This document shows positions 41,111-53,644 of a stretch of 64,000 bases of DNA, piece by piece; the stretch's first letter is position 1; every line of letters begins with the position of its first letter. The notes below the pieces were generated by a model that did not search any database, was not told the origin of the DNA, and saw only the letters and a program-made list of their open reading frames with translations. The translations under genes were made by a program, and so were the position numbers. Where the stretch lies: NCBI GenBank assembly GCA_019916065.1, contig CM034237.1:19241752-19305751 (forward strand), read 5' to 3'. Origin of the DNA: Vitellaria paradoxa (taxonomy: Eukaryota > Streptophyta > Magnoliopsida > Ericales > Sapotaceae).

Positions 41111-43517
41111 AATGTGTGTTAATTATGTCTTTTGTTTACTATTTTATGTACGTTTAAATCTTATTATGTATGTTCAAACTTATTTTTTTTATACTCTGTT
41201 TTATGTATTTAGATTGAGAATTTTTAGTTAAATTGATAAATTTATATATTTAGATTGATGATTAATCATGATGGAAAAACAAATCATTTGCCATTCAATT
41301 TTTTTTTTTTTTTTTTTTTGAAAATCATTCAAAAAAATAAAAATCATCTTTATTTGGTAGCGAGGATTAAAAAAAAAAAAAAAAAAAACTTCGTTCTTGA
41401 ATGTTATTTTATAATGCAAATGATCTCAACTTTTGGACCCTTTTTAACTCTTCCAATCTTGTGCTGAGAGAGTGGATCGAGACCTTTAAAAAAAAAAATA
41501 AGAAAGAGAGTGGATCGAGGATTTAGCTTTTCATTACTCAATATGAATATAAGATTTCCTCTTTGAATATGTAAGGTCGAGATGATGGCTTGAATTAATA
41601 CACCTTTAATATTTCAAGACAAAGCTACAAAATTCGTAGTTCCAGAAATTGTCTAGACAGCAGTCACAAGAGGCTACATGGTGTGGCCTAGTATGAAAAA
41701 CTCTATAGTCCGCAGTTTGCTAACAGGGAACCCTAATGGATTTATAAATATAGAAAAATTTTAATAACTAATCAATATTATGTAGTACTTCTAATATAAA
41801 TATTTAATTAACAATTTAAATAATTTAATATGTTGCAAATTAACTAATCAATTAAAATAAGTACGTTTTTCTAAGTTCACTCAACTTCTTTTTCTTTCTG
41901 GTTCCTCATAAAGCGTATAAATGGTCAAGGATATGCAGCCACATACCATCATATTTGAAAATTATTTTCAAGGAACTAGGCATATAGTGAAAAACACCCA
42001 AAGAGGGTATGGGTACTTACAAATTGTAGCTCATCATGTTGTTGAGTGCAAAAACAATTTGATATTTTGGAATTAATATCTTGGAAATCATGAGCTTTAA
42101 TAAGTTGTTAAACCATGTATTTTGAACATAGGATGCGTTTGGCATGCAATTAAAAGGGATAAATTATACTTTTGTTAAAATTTACTCCTTTTAATTATGA
42201 CTATAAAATTTGTAAAAATTTAAATATGTTAAGATTTCAAACACTGGAGTGACGTAAAAAGAAATGTTAAAATTTATAAGAACAAAAATTCGTAATTATA
42301 GCCATTTATTTATTTGATTCAGGCCTGATCCCAGAGTTTCTGAGACGTAAGACCAATTCTAAAAATAGAGTTCTTACTAAGAAACTATTGCCAAAAATAA
42401 TAATAAATAAACAATCACATTATGGGAAGGAAAAATTACAAAAAAGTACTCATTGTCTTCAGTATATAAGAAGAACACAAAATACAAAGGCGTTAATGAG
42501 TGAATCTAATGGGAAAAGAAATAAAAATTTATTAGGGGTTTCACCCAATAAGTTAACAAATAAGTCTATATAAAATTATTAGATTTAATGAATTAATTAT
42601 TTTTAAACTCTTAAAAATATTAAACAATTATATTTAGATTAAAAAAATACTTTTATCTTATCGTAATTATAGAAATTAATAAAAAAACCTCTTTTTTCAG
42701 CAGTTTTTTTGGGCTCTAAACCCGGATCTTTTGAGTCTTACCCAAAAGCCGACTTGATTTGACTTTTTAACGGTATACTAAAAGCACTCTTGAACCATTG
42801 CTAATCTGTCCTTACCAACATACAGCACGTGGTCTTGATGGGAGTGATTGACAGAAACATGCTAAGTTTTGTTTAACAATAAATAATTGTGGGAGTGGGG
42901 TGGTTATAAAAAATTAAAGTATCCGTAGTTGAAAAAGCAGTATTTGAAATTTAATTTTTTATGTAATCAAGGTATAAAAATAAATGTGAGGTGGTCACTA
43001 TTTATTTTCATGTAAAATATTTTTTTTTAAGAAATACATATTTATTTATATTTTAAAATAAACGAGTCGTAATATTAATATTCATCTGACATCATTGGCA
43101 GCATCACCAGTGATGCACATCCTATAGAATTGAGGAGTAAGACAAAGCACACCAAGTTTGGTATTAATTCATTTGAATCCAATTCATATTGCATGTAATT
43201 AAAATTTTGCCAGTAAATAGAGAATTCTTAAGAAGTGTTAATTATTACCAAAGACGGAAAAAAAGGATACTAATTAATACCTATTTAAAATATGTGTGTC
43301 ATCTCAATAAATATTTAACATAAAAAACATATTATTTCTTAGCCTCAACATGTTTGAAAGGCTCTATCCCCAACAGATACTTCTTAACTAGTCTCCCTTA
43401 TGACTTGGTTAGTATTATAGAAAAAGATAGACATCTAATGTAACTTTCTTCCATGCAATAAATGATCTTTTTAGTTTAAAAAAAATTGTTTATTTATTAT
43501 CCACTCACTCTTTGTTT
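41111..43517. other. Long non-coding stretch
   Basis: No gene or named repeat was recognised. Facing poly-T and poly-A runs at about 41300-41319 and 41370-41388 create overlapping low-complexity frames that should not be read as genes. A/T-rich throughout. Confidence 0.45.
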
Positions 43518-43686
43518 TGGGCATGTTTGATTACACTAAATTTTACCAAAAATCATCAACTTTAACTAATTTTTGTACTTTCCTTCAATTAAAATTTTTC
43601 ATCTATAACTTTTATGTTACATCTTTTCATTTTTATTATTGTACTTTTTCCTCCACTTTTTATCTACCAAACGGCCCTTTATTGAA
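43518..43686. mobile_element. TIR MITE
   Basis: Left end GGGCATGTTTGATTAC and right end (reversed) AAAGGGCCGTTTGGTAGA are imperfect inverted repeats, flanked by T-rich sequence that hides the exact target duplication. The GTTTGATTA signature resembles 4150-4310 and 15270-15420. Confidence 0.5.
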
Positions 43687-44379
43687 TTCTCAAGCATTCA
43701 CCTTTAATCCATCCAGCCACCCAGGGTTTATTGTCACTGCAAGGTGTTCAAAATGACTTTTGCATGCTTAATTTTCATTTCTTTTTTTTTTTCCTTTAAA
43801 TGTGAGAATTTTGCATTAAAAGGAAAGAGTATTACAGTATAGAAATTTACATTGAGAATATAAGAGCCATCCCAACATGAAGGCGATAAACATATACAAA
43901 TGCATGTGACGTTATTCATGTGACATCATCTGTGAGGGTCCTCGGAGATGCACAATCTAGAAGTAATCAACATAAAATATAGTTATTAATCAACAAGTTG
44001 TAGTAATCCACATGTATAAAGTTGAGGAATAAGACAAATCAACAGCGCACCAAGTCTGACTTTAGTTTATTTGCCTCCTAATCTTAATAATTTTGCCAAA
44101 GTAGAGACTTCCCAATCAGTGTTAATTATGAACCAAAGATAAGAAGCACTAATAATTGTATGCGACATGCAAAGACATCCATGTAAGTTTATTAATGGTA
44201 TATATATTCCCAACAAAATTGAATTAGATTAATGTTTCTGTTGCAGATATATTGAAGTTCCAAGTGAGTAAAGATTTTAATTTAATCCCTGGATATAGTA
44301 GGATGTTTGGAGTTAAAATAGAACTTATACAGTGAAGTAGTTTCAGTCCCAGAGAAGTCCATATTTAAACTAGCTAAAC
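43687..44379. other. Non-coding stretch
   Basis: Nothing recognisable beyond A/T-rich intergenic sequence. Confidence 0.45.
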
Positions 44380-44570
44380 GGAGGTCCTAACAGTGAAGCT
44401 AATAGCCTATTCGTAACCTCACATCCTGCGCAATGAATGCGTGAGGATTTGAGCTCGAGTCTCGTACTCTTTCAAATCTTCTTGGTCAACTGTAATTCCT
44501 TATTTTATACATATATGCTGATCATCCGACTTACAAAAAGTGATGATAAAAAAGAATTGATCATAAAAAC
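44380..44570 (+). mobile_element. Possible SINE
   Basis: TAGCCTATTCG (A-box-like, ~44403) and GAGCTCGAGTCTCG (B-box-like, ~44450) are spaced as in a tRNA-derived promoter, with an A-rich GATGATAAAAAAG end near 44556. Target duplications were not identified, so this is tentative. Confidence 0.35.
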
Positions 44571-46206
44571 ATAGAGAGATTACTTGTGTAGCTTAAATTG
44601 GTTTATCCTTAGCAACTTCATTTATGTTTTTATAAAATTTTGAAAGAGTTCAAGACTGTCTTTCTAAAGAGTCGAAAAATTATTTTTGTTCCACTTGATC
44701 AAGATGTATCAAGGATTCAAGTATAATCATTGATAACATATGTTGAGGAGTCGTAGAGTATTCAAGATCAAAATTCTTGTAACCAATATTATATGGGGGA
44801 ATTTTTAGGTAATCTTCGAGATCATATTCAAGTTTCTAACTTATTATTTTAATAAGGATTTTCACATTGCCAGTCATGCCTTTACACGATAGTTGATTAT
44901 TTATGCATATTTGAATCTATTAATTTTGAGAAATTTTAATCTAGCCAATTGAATTTCTTCCTTTGATATAATAATCATTTAATATATATAAATTTCAATT
45001 ACTAGTGAGAAAATGTTTATTTCACTCTACTTCTATTTTCTTGCATTTTATTTGTACTTATAATATATAATGTTTTTTAGAGTTTGAGAAGTTAAAAATA
45101 AAATTCATTTAAAATTTTTTCATCACTAGCTATAGATCACTAAACAATCAATATAATTTCAAACAACTTATCTAAAATTGTGAAAAAAAAATAAAAAAGA
45201 TTGAGCATAGAGATTTTGTGTGAACAGCCCTTGCCAAAAGGAAAAAAAAAAAAGAAAAAGAAAAAGACAAAAATACTATAAAAGAACAAAAAAATTATCA
45301 CTACAAGCAACACATACCTCGGTTACAATGTTTCTTCAAAATTCTAGTCAAAGTCTCAATCATATTATTGAATCTTTTGACCTGCGACGAGTAAAAGAAA
45401 CCACTTCTCTAACATAAGCCAAAATCTTTGCAATCTTCATAATACACTTTAAGATTACCACTTTCACTGGTAGATGGTGAAGAATGTACAAGTCTTAAAA
45501 TTCCTTCGAAAACTTATCACAAAGAAGTTTCATATATTAATTCTATCGTGACTAAGAAAGTAAGTGGATCTTATCTTCAAGCTCTGCATAAGTCTCAATA
45601 ATATTCTTTGTGTGATGTGCAGAAATCCTAATATAATATTTCTTATATAGGTATAGATAAAATCAATGTCAAATAGAATTTTTGAGAACACAATTTTATG
45701 TATTTCTACTTGATATGCTATCTGGCGGGCTCGTGCATTGTCCAAACTTCAGTCTATTTGACAAAATACTTATAAAAATTCTTTTAGCAAATCATCTAGC
45801 AGATCCAACAAGATTTGCATTTAGTTAAATTTCAAACTGCTTTGCAAACAGATAATATGGAAAATCTAGCGATGTATACAGTAGCCCATCAGTGAGGCAA
45901 GTCTCTGGGCACAAAAGGACCGAATCTATGGTTATCTAGAATACATGTAAATTTTTAACTGAAATAAAAAAATGCTTCAATACAAATTTCCAAACCTAGA
46001 TTTAAGGTACCATAAACATATCTCAATAGACATGGAAGTTTGAAATTTTTGTTTTGATAACCTTTATCTCAAAGAACTTTTATGGTTCTTAAGTAGCTTG
46101 GTAACTTGAGAAATATTCTTAAGATTGATTTGTTATATCAAAAAATATGTGGGTCATGGTGCTTATATGATGTATGAATTGAATTCTATGAAATTTTTTC
46201 TGTACT
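44571..46206. other. Long non-coding stretch
   Basis: No domain was recognised on either strand. Some minus-strand frames are moderately long but A/T-biased. It may be an old, unrecognisable retroelement, but this cannot be supported. Confidence 0.4.
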
Positions 46207-46221
46207 TTAGCTCTATATTTT

Positions 46222-46486
46222 CTTCTGGGGTCAGGGAGAAACCCGCAGCCGCTACCCATGGATGCACACTGGGTGAAACCCGTCTCGTGGCCCTAACCGG
46301 CAAAGAATCACGAGGAGGTAAACCAGTCTAGGTAAGCCCTGGCTGACCGGCTCAGCCGAGAAGGTTGTTAGATCGCCCTCTACAATTAGAGGAAGGACTG
46401 TCCCTAAGAGGAGTTGAATTCGGGACCTATTGGTCCAAGGTCCTTTAACCCGCCATCTGAACTAACTCGACTACCCCTTTCGGAGC
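46222..46486 (-). mobile_element. tRNA-derived SINE, third family
   Basis: A G/C-richer 265-bp island with a minus-strand tRNA-like head: A box TAGTTCAGATGG followed about 35 bases later by B-box-like GGTCCCGAATTCAACTC. It is flanked by TTAGCTCTATATTTT (46207-46221) and TTAGTTCTATATTTT (46487-46501), a 15-bp target duplication with one mismatch. The 3' end lacks a clear poly(A). The body is unlike the two other SINE families in the window. Confidence 0.78.
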
Positions 46487-46501
46487 TTAGTTCTATATTT
46501 T

Positions 46502-47108
46502 TTTGATTCTGTGAATGATTGTTTTCAATGTGTTTCATAAGATTTGTTTTCTCTATAATATTTTGTTAGTCATAGATAGAGGTGAAATATTTGACATAGT
46601 GATGCTTAGGATTATGTTTCAAGTCATTATAGACAAAGAACCACACTTTGACATAATTAGTGCTTTGATTTTCTCCGTTTTTAAAATTTTTAAACTTATT
46701 TTCTTTATTTTTCAAACATTAATATTGATTTTTAGTGGAAAAATCATCCGATTGAATTTTCTGCCGCAATTATTTAACTGAATTATATTTAGGGATTGAA
46801 AATTAAAATTAAATATCGAAACTAATGTAGAGACCCGAAACCCAAGTGTTCTTTTTATTATTTCGAAACCTAGATTTTTTTTTTATTATTTTTCAAAATA
46901 AAATCATTTTCAAAATCCGAATTTTTTTATTTTTATTTTTGCAAAACACAATTGATCATTTCCTTTATCCCTGTGGATCAGCCTTGGTCTTACCAGATTA
47001 TTGCTTTTACACAACCCTAAAGTATTTTGAAAGACAATCTAAATATATCAGCATATACCAAGTAACTAATGTATAGACAATATATTAATTGTATGTGTTA
47101 GGGTTTAA
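46502..47108. other. AT-rich non-coding stretch
   Basis: Short open frames here are rich in F, I and L from T-rich sequence and carry no domain. Confidence 0.45.
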
Positions 47109-48096
47109 GGTGAGTCTATCTGCACTCAATTAATTTTTTTTTTTTTTTATACTTCACTTTACTTTTTTATTAGTTAAAATTATATAATCATTCCACTTCA
47201 TTTTTATCGTATGCTTTGCACAATTATAATGTTATAAATACTCTTATTCAAAAATTTAATCAAATGTATAATTATATACCATAAATGTCTTTATTTTAGG
47301 ATAATGAGAATGACAAAGAAATTATTGTTCATGTCGGGTACAATTAATGCATTACAATGGTAAATATGTAGATATTGCACTAAGTATATTCTGGCATTAT
47401 CACCGTCTTTATTTTATCATAAAAATATTTTTATAAAAAAATATTTAGGAGGTGACTTACCAAAAATAATTTTATTTTTCTAAGTTTGTTGATAAGAAGG
47501 CAATCGCTACTTTAATTTTTTCAAAAAACCAAAAAAAAAAATCACTTATACCATGTAAATAACCTTACTATGATAAAAAATCAAATCAAGTTATTTGAAT
47601 AATGATACTTATGATTTGTTGGTTAAATATTTTTTTTACTTAAAAATTAATATTTTTAATACATTGATTTACTTATTTTTGTAGTTTTTTTTTGGGGGGG
47701 AGATTCATATAGACTTCTACTATATGACTTGAGGTTGATGACAAAATTTAAATGATAAAAGTATGTAAATAAAAAAAATGAAATAAATTAATTTTTATTT
47801 AATTTAGGTAGAAAATATGATAAAATTAAAATTAATTTTAATATTCCTGTTAAAAATATAAATATATATAATGCTATTTTAGATTTTAAAATATTTTTTT
47901 TAAGTCTTCTGCACCAAACTAAACCTAAGAATATTTGCCTAATTTATAGATGTTTATTTATGAGGGACAATTATGTCATTTTAAATTATATATAAGATTA
48001 GTTAGTTAAAATAGGTAGTTTTATAATTTCACTTAATGAAAAAAAAAATAGAATGGAGTGTTAGATACTATTTGTGGAATGTAAGTAGGCTCACAC
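47109..48096. mobile_element. Mutator-type non-autonomous element, copy 1
   Basis: About 1 kb with terminal inverted repeats GGTGAGTCTATCTGCACTC and (reversed) GTGTGAGCCTACTTACATTC. Its sequence aligns along most of its length with 49690-50560. Likely 9-bp target duplications are AGGGTTTAA (47100-47108) and AAGGTTTAT (48098-48106), 7 of 9 identical. No gene. Confidence 0.65.
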
Positions 48097-48339
48097 TAAG
48101 GTTTATTATAGGGGTTTTTGGAGGCTGATTACTATTTATAGACTTATAAGGATTTTAGTCATACCAAAAAACTTATTTGTGCATAAGTCACACTTGCAAC
48201 AAAAGACAAAAAAAGACATCACACGTTTTTCAATACATTTTGAAATTGTCAATTTTATCCAAAACGCTCGTAACATTCGCGACTTTCCGTCTTCTTCACA
48301 AACCAAGCTAAATCAATTTTTGGAACATAATCAAAATTG

Positions 48340-49385
48340 CTCACTATGTATATTGAGTACTGTTTTTGTAAGAGCATACATTATATACGTAACAGTACCA
48401 CATAAATGTGGTATTGTCAGCCATGTGGTACTGTCAGTTAAATATTAGATATTTGGTTTCTTTTTGTATTTAATGGTATTGTTTGTATACTAGATATATT
48501 TGGCACTGTTTTTACAAGAGTATACATTATATACGAAACAGTGTCACATTATGTGGTATTGTCAGTCATGTGATACTGTCAGCTATGTATTAGATATATG
48601 ACTTCTTTTGTGTTTAATGGTGCTGTTTACATACTAGATATATTTTGTACTGTTTTTACAAGAGCATACATTATATACAAAACAGTACCACATATATGTG
48701 GTATTGTCAGCCATGTGGTACTGTCAGTCAAATATTGGATATGTGGCTTCTTTTTATGTTTAATGGTGTTGTTTGCATTCTAGATATATTTGGTACTGTT
48801 TTTACAAGAGTATACATTATATACGAAACAGTGCTACATATATGTGGTATTGTCAGTCATGTGATACTGTCAGCTATATATTAGATATTTGACTTCTTTT
48901 GTGTTTAATGGTACTATTTGCATACTAGATATATTTGGTACTATTTTTACAAGAGCATACATTATATACAAAACAGTAACACATATATGTTGTACTATCA
49001 GCCATATGGTACTGTTAATCATCTATTGGATATGTGACTTGTTTGTGTTTAATAGTGCTGTTTGCATACTAGATATATTTGGTACTGTTTTTATAAGAGC
49101 ATACATTATATACGAAACAGTACCACATATACGTGATACTGTCGGCCATATATTAGATATGTGACTTCTTTTGTGTTTAATGGTACTATTTGCATACTAG
49201 ATATATTTGGTACTGTTTTTACAAGAGCATACATTATATACAAAATAGTACCACATATATGTGGTATTGTCAGCCATATATTAGATATGTGACTTATTTT
49301 GTGTTTAATGGTGCTGTTTGCATACTAGATATATTTGGTACTATTTTTATAAGAGTATACGTTATATACAAAACAGTATTTTCAC
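48340..49385. repeat. Eight-unit minisatellite, 144-146 bp units
   Basis: The marker AGAG(C/T)ATACATTATATAC begins at 48371, 48517, 48661, 48807, 48952, 49096, 49224 and 49352, giving periods of 146, 144, 146, 145, 144, 128 and 128. The last two intervals lack a ~17-base block. Each unit holds the palindrome-like ACCACATATATGTGGT. Because the period is not always a multiple of three, similar peptides are read in different frames. The array is therefore not one coding repeat. Confidence 0.93.
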
Positions 49386-49689
49386 GCGATTTATATTTTA
49401 CTTTTTATAAGGAAGGAAAATAAAAACGGAAGAAACGTGATTCTAAGTTATCCATATCTTCACGTGATTTCCGGCAATACTAGTCTAATTTAATTATAGG
49501 AATAAAGGGTATTCTTGGTATATTTAAAATAAACTCGTGGGACCTACTCAAAAGTGTGACCTAATTACAAAATTTTCTGCACAAATATGACTTAAAAGCA
49601 ATACTTTTTTTTGAAGTGACTAATAAGTTTAAAAGACTGCAAAGTAAGATTTAAATACTATTTTCTATTTATTATAAGTGTTATTGTTT
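49386..49689. other. Spacer between minisatellite and second Mutator-type element
   Basis: No gene. It includes the left target duplication TTATTGTTT (49681-49689) of the adjacent element. Confidence 0.5.
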
Positions 49690-50560
49690 GGGTGATCTTA
49701 TTTGCAATTCACTTATTACCTCTTACATTTCACTTTTGTTTTTCATTAATTGGAATACACAATCACCGTTTTTCTTTTTATCACATGTTATATATAATTA
49801 TAATACCACAAATACCTTTATACAAAACTTCAAATTAAGACATAATTATAGTACCATAAGTATCCTTATTTTATAATAATAAATATCTTTTAACACAAAA
49901 TATTGAGAAGAAAACTTATTAAAAATAATTTTTTCTATTCAGATTTTTTAACAAGCGGGCAATTGCACTTTAATTTTTGTAAAACAAATTCATTTATGGC
50001 ATGTAAGTAATATTACTATAATAAATATTTCTATTCTAGATTTTTTTAAAAAATATTTTTATTATAAAAAATTAAGTTTTTAGAATAATGATATTTATTA
50101 TTTGTTTGATAATTTTTTGCCTTTTTTTTTTTGCTTCAAGTTTAATTTTTTGGTATATTAATTTACTTTTGATTTTTTTTCCCAAAAAAATTTACATAGA
50201 CTTTGACTAAATGAGTTGGGACAGATGACAAAATTTTGTAAAAAAAAAAAAATAAACGAAAGAATTAATTTTGTTGTTTGATTATTATGTTAGAAAATAA
50301 AATAAAAAAATTATTTTAATATGCTTGTTAAAATATAAATATAAATAAAATTTATTTTAATCTTAAAAATAATTTTTTCAATTCTCTTGTAATGAACTAC
50401 TTAAATTTTTAAAGGTTTATTTATAGTGGGTGATTATGTCATTTCAAATTATACTTAAAAATATATAGCTAACTAAAAGGGGTTAGTTTTGTAATTTTAA
50501 TTAGTAAAAAAGTAAAGTGAAGTGTAAGAGATTATTCATAGAGTGCAAATAAACTCAACC
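49690..50560. mobile_element. Mutator-type non-autonomous element, copy 2
   Basis: TIRs GGGTGATCTTATTTGCAATTC (21 bases, read without the first G in the paired alignment) and (reversed) GGTTGAGTTTATTTGCACTC. Flanked by TTATTGTTT (49681-49689) and TTATTATTT (50561-50569), 8 of 9 identical. It shares blocks in order with 47109-48096, for example the TATAGACTT and GATGACAAAATTT regions. Non-coding. Confidence 0.75.
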
Positions 50561-50569
50561 TTATTATTT

Positions 50570-51138
50570 TAATAAAATTCTAAAAAAATTTTAATACATC
50601 CTCTAAATTTAAGAAATTCACAACAATCCCCACAACAATTCAAATTAATGCAACATTTACGTTAAACAAATAAATTCTAATAACAGAACTACAATAAAAT
50701 TTGGTCATTACACAACCGATTATATTTAAAAATGAATTATAAAATTGGCGAAATTAAATCACTGAACGTTATGGCTATAATACCATACATATTATATATA
50801 TATATCGAGAATAATGGAATGCTAGCTGTTTGTCAAAATTTCATAACCAGTTTTGCTCATTGAAAAAGTATTTACATACGTTTTAGACCTTATTTGCTTA
50901 TATATATATATTTTTAAAATTTTCAAGTAATTGCTATTTTCTTAATGCACAAACGCAGCAAAGAGAGCGATTTGGAACTATTGGCTCATACCCCCAAAAT
51001 CACACACTTGGGTACCCCCAATGAAAACTTTGATTTGAGGAAGCAAAACCATTGTGCCAGTCAACAAAGGACACAGAGCTTATCACGTTCGGCCACCTCT
51101 GCTGCTGGTGCCGAGAAGTAGAACCAAAGGTAAGAGAC
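50570..51138. other. Intergenic, 3' flank of the MYB pseudogene
   Basis: No gene recognised. TA-rich microsatellite-like patches near 50796-50806 and 50900-50912. Confidence 0.5.
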
Positions 51139-52226
51139 TCAAGAGGTTGAATCATTGAAGAAACTATAAGGGCTAATTGGCTGCGGCGGGCACCACATCT
51201 CCACAGAGCTGTATGGAAGAAAGATCTCTTGAAGATTTTCTACATAAGAGTTTTCCACCCACAATGGTTGTTCTTGTAAACTCTGGAGTACATCCTCTCC
51301 AGAGGATTCTGATTCAAAATTTTCATCTATATTCTGAAAGCATAGGCTAAAGGATAGTTGTGCTGTTGACGCCAAGTCCAAGATATTCATGGATCCATCT
51401 GATTCTGACTTCAAAGCTTTGTTAGGAAGAAAATGATTCAATTCAGGTAATTTATTTTGGTTGGATTCAACAGTACTATTGGATCCTTGCGATTGAGTCC
51501 CAGTTGGTTTGGTTTGGTTGAGTGTTTCTTCAAGCGGGAGTTCCAATGATTTTTTATTTCATTATCTGTTCTTCCTGGGAGTGCAGCTGCGATTGCAGAC
51601 CATCTGAAATCAAGATAACTATAAATCAACCATTCCTAATAAAACAGTAATTTCAAGTGCCTAAAAGAACAGAGTTTTCCAATGTTCTTGAGTTACAAAT
51701 TTGATTTAATGAATGTTGGGGAAAAAAAAAAGAACTATAATTTCTTTAGTTCATCTTTAACTAAATAAGATTGACTTTTTGCTTATATAAGTAAAAGTCA
51801 TGGTAGCTTTTTCTGCGCCTTATGTGATTTTTGTTCATCAAAATTTAATTTTTCTTTCCTGAATATGGATTAATTGCTTACTTATTTCCCAGCTCTCCAT
51901 GCATTCTGAGTATGGTTTCCTCTTCTTCTCTGGTAAAGTTTCCGCGCTTGATCTCTTGATTTAGATAATTCATCCATCGAAGTCTACAACTTTTCCCAGA
52001 CCTTAACAAACCTATCATAAATTTAAAAAAGAAAAAAAAAAATATAGCACAAAAGGTATCACTTTTTTATCTCTTGATCAAAGCAAAAGGGAAAGACAAA
52101 CTGATGGAATTCTGTCCAACCTGCTGCCTCTGGCATCTAACTCCAGTTCCAAATTCCATATCTCTTTATATAAGCCTTCAACTTCTTATCTTCTTTGGGA
52201 CTCCATGATCCTTTCTTCAAAGCCAT
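51139..52226 (-). pseudogene. R2R3-MYB transcription factor pseudogene (MYB13/14/15-like)
   Basis: Three minus-strand exons with the classic R2R3-MYB structure: exon 1 52226-52121 from ATG (MALKKGSWSPKEDKK), GT donor at 52120; exon 2 52011-51882, exactly the canonical 130 bp ([18 protein letters not shown], then NFTREEEE); exon 3 51603-51139 ([18 protein letters not shown], then NHWNSRLKK and the C-terminal region). The introns are 109 and 278 bp with GT-AG ends. Two lesions: an in-frame TAG at 52139-52137 in R2, in the NWS-stop-MPEAAG context where the family normally has a sense codon, and a frame change right after NHWNSRLKK near 51525-51535, so that the acidic C-terminal frame (51530-51139) is out of register with R3. 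It is probably a dead copy of a plant stress/phenylpropanoid-type MYB. No intact product can be read from ATG to the end. Confidence 0.85.
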
Positions 52227-52555
52227 GTTCTGTCATTACTGAGCCCTCTCCTTCTCTGTGAGACTAACCCCAACTCTGAGTTCCCTGTGCGTGTATATAT
52301 TTATTAGTATGATTTTCGGGTGAACGTAGTTGGACATTACAATATAATGAAAACTATTTGTATAATAGATTCCCGTACAAGTGGAAGTGGGAAGTTAGAA
52401 ACTTCCTTTGCACTGTCATTGCTGTCACAGCACATAGCATCCAAGCTTTAAACTGTGACGAGGGTAGGAAACCAATTTGTTGACAGCACAGTTAAAACCA
52501 GTTAAACTTATCTAATTTTAGAGCAGCATTTTCTTTTTGAAGTGTCGTATACATA
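52227..52555. other. 5' flank of the MYB pseudogene
   Basis: Former promoter and 5' UTR region. No regulatory site stands out sufficiently to annotate. Confidence 0.45.
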
Positions 52556-53570
52556 TACTAACTAATAACTCGTGCTTCCTTAATTAAAATAAAATATATA
52601 TGTATTTAATATTAAAAAGTAAAATTTTTGTCTTTCTTAATACAATGCTTTAGATATTATTATTAAGTTCAACTCAATAGTTTATAAGAATGTAAAGTAA
52701 CGCAAGATGGGAGTTTGAGGGGAAAGTCTATAAAAGATTTCAGCTATTAATTGAAAAATAAAAATCAATCTCAACATTTAAATTTTAATTTATAAGAGGA
52801 ATATTTTTTAAATATGTTGTGTTTTATTATATAGATATAAATATAATAAATCTTATAAATTTAAATTTAAAATTAGAATTTAGAAAAAAATTACTCCGCA
52901 AAAACTAATTTTATTCAAATATTTATAAGAATAAAAAAAATAGAACGATGAAAGAACTCAAATAAAAAATACTATTATTATTAATTATATATGTTTTATA
53001 AAATAAAACAAATATAGTCAATATGACTAATTTAAATTTAAAATTAAAATTAAAAAAAAAATATTTCCGCGCCTAATTAATATTCGATCTTTTCTACTTC
53101 TAAATGTTAAAAATAATAAGAGTTGTTATTATAAGAAAAATAACCTAATTATTATTTAAACTTTTTCAAATTTTGTTTCTTAATTCAATTCTATTTCTTA
53201 TTTTTATTTTTAATTTAATTACTAATATAATTAAAATATATAAATTTAGTGTCAATATTAAATTTTTAAGCAAGTGGGTCCACTTTTGGAATTCATGAGA
53301 AAGTGGGTTTTTGAAAAAAAAAACCCATGAGTCTTTTATATTTATTAAGATCATATATTACAATTCTAGTACTTTTATAGGTAAAAGGAAAAGTGAAATT
53401 GTAGTGTTTTGACAATATGGGATAAAGAAATAAAAGTTTTGAAAGGAAGTTTTAGTTTGTAAAAGATTTCAGCCACTCGTTGAAACATAAAATTCAGTCA
53501 CAGCGGTTAAATCTTAATTTGTGAAAGGGACATTTTCAAAATCTGTCTTGTTTTATTATATAAATTTTTT
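52556..53570. repeat. ~1 kb repeat, left copy (Helitron-like end?)
   Basis: Matches 63121-63955 in the same orientation: shared blocks include TTTTTGTCTTTCTTAAT, GTTCAACTCAATAGTTTA, the GTGTTTTATTATATAGATAT end and the GCAAGTGGGT block. It also contains an internal partial duplication (52726-52850 resembles 53460-53570). The strand-reversed ends look like plant Helitron 5' termini, but this is tentative. Confidence 0.6.
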
Positions 53571-53644
53571 AAGTGATTATAGTCTCATTGAGATCAAAAT
53601 ATTAAATATTCCATGGTGCTTGGATAATAAGACATTACAGTGCC

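Noticed and set aside
41280..41467. ORFs across the facing poly-T and poly-A runs
   Set aside because: Low-complexity artefacts of homopolymer runs (poly-F and poly-K).
48179..49423. Overlapping open frames in the minisatellite as a repeat protein
   Set aside because: The unit length is often not a multiple of three, so similar peptides occur in different frames. There is no long continuous frame.
47109..50560. The two ~1 kb related blocks as LTRs of one retroelement around the minisatellite
   Set aside because: Each block has its own terminal inverted repeats and its own 9-bp-type target duplication. No PBS, PPT or gag-pol remnant lies between them.
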